This document shows, in pieces, positions 5,691 through 7,119 of a stretch of DNA of 7,119 bases; position 1 is the first letter of the stretch, and every line of letters begins with the position of its first letter. This DNA is from Rhodoferax sp. (GTDB lineage: Bacteria; Pseudomonadota; Gammaproteobacteria; Burkholderiales; Burkholderiaceae_C): contig JAEMRG010000105.1 of NCBI GenBank assembly GCA_016463455.1, forward strand, positions 1 to 7,119. The letters are read 5' to 3'. Below the pieces are notes generated by a model. It made no database searches, was not told the DNA's origin, and saw only the letters and a list, made by a program, of their open reading frames with translations. Position numbers and translations under genes: made by a program.

Positions 5691-6923
5691 CTAAAAGCGG
5701 CTATCGATTTTTCTTAATGCGCTCCCGACTGCCAGGAGTGTCTTTTTACCGACGTCGTTGCCCTGGGCCAGAGTCGGCCACATTGAAACCGCGTGCCGCA
5801 CCTCTTCAATGATTTTGGCGCCTGCTTCAACCCGGAATGCGCTTGCAATTGCCATCAATTTGTCGCGGCCGGGGTTGCCACTGCCCGCAATGGCCGTGGT
5901 GTGTTCACTGCCTATGCCTTGGCTGAACGTCAGGTCATACGCCGGAGCTAGCGCCCAGCCATTTTCCCCGCAGACAAAAGCAAAGTTCTTTGCGTGATCG
6001 TCCTTGTTGTGTGTCAGGACGTTGAAGGTCATGAGCCTAAATGCCCGTTCAACTTGCCTTGCGTCCTTGGTGAGAATGGACGTGGCGCCCAGAATGTCTT
6101 TGTAGTCTAGGCAGGGTGTCCGGAAATCCGCGTAATACAGGCCAGCCATGGTCACCACATGGCGACGTTCATTGAGATGTCGATCAAATCTGCGTACCGC
6201 AAAATATTGCTCTTCTGTGGAACCGACTTTGACCTGTAGCAAAGCTGTTTGCGGCATATCAAGGCCTGCGATTTTGGCCATATCGGCATAGGTCTTCTCC
6301 GCCTGCCCCATGTCCTGTGGATCTTCCTTGGACCTGAATTTCACCATCCAGTGGTGGTAGCCCTCAGGGATGTCATGAAAGCCGGACAAACAATCCGATG
6401 CGTTCTCGGACAATGCCACCGTCACTTTGGGCCGCGCACCGCCAGGCGATCCACCCTGTATTCGCAACTGGGTAAACACATCTTTCGTAGAACCCGAGAG
6501 CACCGTTTCAACAGAGGCCGCAAGCGATGAGAGATCCAGCTTGTCTTCAATGCGTTCTTTTTCATACTCTGGCTCATAGCGCAGCGCCCCCATCGCGCGG
6601 CTACCAATGTACGCAAGGCGATCTAGCGGCGTGATTTGATCGCGACTCCAACCCAGCCGGTTGTTAAATAGGCGGTCCATCAGCAAAAGTCCCCATCCAT
6701 CGGGGAGTGAGTCGTTAAAGACCCCATGCAGTCCGTCAAATAGCGGGTCTTTGGCTTTCTGAAGAAGTGCGTTGAAAGCTAATGACCTGGGTGCTAGATC
6801 GAAGCCGGTAGTCAGCCATTGAGGGGTGTATTCAAAAAATATTTGGCCTCTATCGCCTATCGCCAACCTGCCTACTTCGGACGCGCCGAACATGACCTTT
6901 AAGCGGTCCACATGCTTATTCAT
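5691..6923 (-). CDS. hipA: HipA-family serine/threonine kinase toxin
   Basis: The 410-residue protein resembles type II toxin kinases of the HipA family, which phosphorylate translation factors such as glutamyl-tRNA synthetase and halt growth. The N-terminal coupling domain covers about 1-115, with FNDSLPDGWGLLLMD (69-83) and YIGSRAMGALRYEP (105-118). The kinase core follows. A glycine-rich loop, GGSPGGARPK (157-166), contains S159 at the place of the autophosphorylated Ser150 of E. coli HipA. A candidate ATP lysine is K195 (MVKF), and RRFDR is at 244-248. The catalytic segment HNKDDHAKNF (305-314) gives D308 and N313, matching D309 and N314 of E. coli. The metal-binding D330 is in LAPAYDL. 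All key residues are present, so it looks active. It overlaps the upstream antitoxin gene by ATGA. GC is about 50%, below the rest of the window. Its target cannot be predicted. Confidence 0.93.
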   Translation of the reverse strand: MNKHVDRLKVMFGASEVGRLAIGDRGQIFFEYTPQWLTTGFDLAPRSLAFNALLQKAKDPLFDGLHGVFNDSLPDGWGLLLMDRLFNNRLGWSRDQITPLDRLAYIGSRAMGALRYEPEYEKERIEDKLDLSSLAASVETVLSGSTKDVFTQLRIQGGSPGGARPKVTVALSENASDCLSGFHDIPEGYHHWMVKFRSKEDPQDMGQAEKTYADMAKIAGLDMPQTALLQVKVGSTEEQYFAVRRFDRHLNERRHVVTMAGLYYADFRTPCLDYKDILGATSILTKDARQVERAFRLMTFNVLTHNKDDHAKNFAFVCGENGWALAPAYDLTFSQGIGSEHTTAIAGSGNPGRDKLMAIASAFRVEAGAKIIEEVRHAVSMWPTLAQGNDVGKKTLLAVGSALRKIDSRF

Positions 6924-7119
6924 TTGCGGCCCCGCTGTCTTTTTGTGTCATTGAGTTCGCGAATAGAAAGTGGCGCTTGTTCTGCCAGAAGTCCATCTAG
7001 ATCAGAGAGCCGATCCAAAGATATCAACAGCTGAACCAGACTGGACAAGCTGATGTGGCCGGTGGTCTCAAAGCGCTTAAGAGAGGCCTCGGCAACGCCA
7101 GCTTTGTCGGCCAAGGTTT
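6920..7119 (-). CDS. hipB: HipB-like XRE-family antitoxin, 5' end beyond window
   Basis: The visible 65 residues are the C-terminal part of a small helix-turn-helix protein. TLADKAGVAEASLKRFET has the pattern of the HTH in the Cro/C1 (XRE) family, with the recognition helix around VAEASLKRFE. SLSSLVQLLISLDRL follows as the next helices, and the tail ends in basic RQRGRK. A TTG at 7114-7112 could be read as a start, but it falls inside the HTH, so the true start must lie past position 7119. Its stop overlaps the hipA start by four bases (ATGA, 6920-6923), the usual arrangement in hipBA. By family, HipB binds and neutralises HipA and represses its own operon from sites upstream. Those sites and the promoter are outside the window. 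Confidence 0.88.
   Translation of the reverse strand, partial: TLADKAGVAEASLKRFETTGHISLSSLVQLLISLDRLSDLDGLLAEQAPLSIRELNDTKRQRGRK

Noticed and set aside
1..7119. CRISPR array, IS element or att-type direct repeats
   Set aside because: I saw no regularly spaced repeats, no transposase or integrase frame and no terminal inverted repeats. The tRNA 3' end at 32-51 does not appear to be repeated elsewhere in the window.

Overview
The window reads as chromosomal DNA of a betaproteobacterium, most likely Burkholderiales and perhaps Comamonadaceae. The grounds are the gene order tRNA-Gln, prs, rplY, pth on the + strand, the compact cluster rsmD, coaD, fdx on the - strand, high GC in the housekeeping genes (60-67% in two hand-counted lines), and protein sequences resembling those of that group. 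The genus is inference.

Layout. Positions 1-51 are the 3' part of tRNA-Gln(UUG). Three housekeeping genes follow on the + strand: PRPP synthetase (135-1112), long-form ribosomal protein L25/Ctc (1210-1839) and peptidyl-tRNA hydrolase (1970-2611). Each is followed by a hairpin, and the clearest intrinsic terminator lies after rplY. Next is a small secreted or periplasmic DUF4124-like protein (2669-3109), which converges on a - strand cluster. That cluster is transcribed in the order rsmD (4591-3893, 16S rRNA methyltransferase), coaD (3896-3408, overlapping by ATGA) and a YfhL-type 2[4Fe-4S] ferredoxin (3397-3143, 10 nt after coaD). A 228-bp gap separates rsmD from a divergent DUF4743/Nudix hydrolase (4820-5641).

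The last 1.4 kb is different. A HipB-like antitoxin, truncated by the window end (7119-6920), overlaps a complete HipA-family Ser/Thr kinase (6923-5691) by ATGA. This forms a two-gene hipBA-type toxin-antitoxin module on the - strand, convergent with the Nudix gene. Its base composition is clearly lower (about 47-55% GC in four hand-counted lines). This suggests that the neighbourhood changes from conserved core to accessory DNA between about 5642 and 5690.

How the genes work together. The + strand block serves nucleotide supply and translation: PRPP, 5S rRNA binding, and recycling of peptidyl-tRNA. The - strand block combines ribosome modification, coenzyme A synthesis and electron transfer. 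The Nudix protein may remove damaged thiamine diphosphate. The HipBA pair is a growth-control module of accessory type. I saw no CRISPR array, IS element or rRNA, and no clearly undescribed system. The most useful follow-up is the HipBA pair and what lies beyond position 7119.
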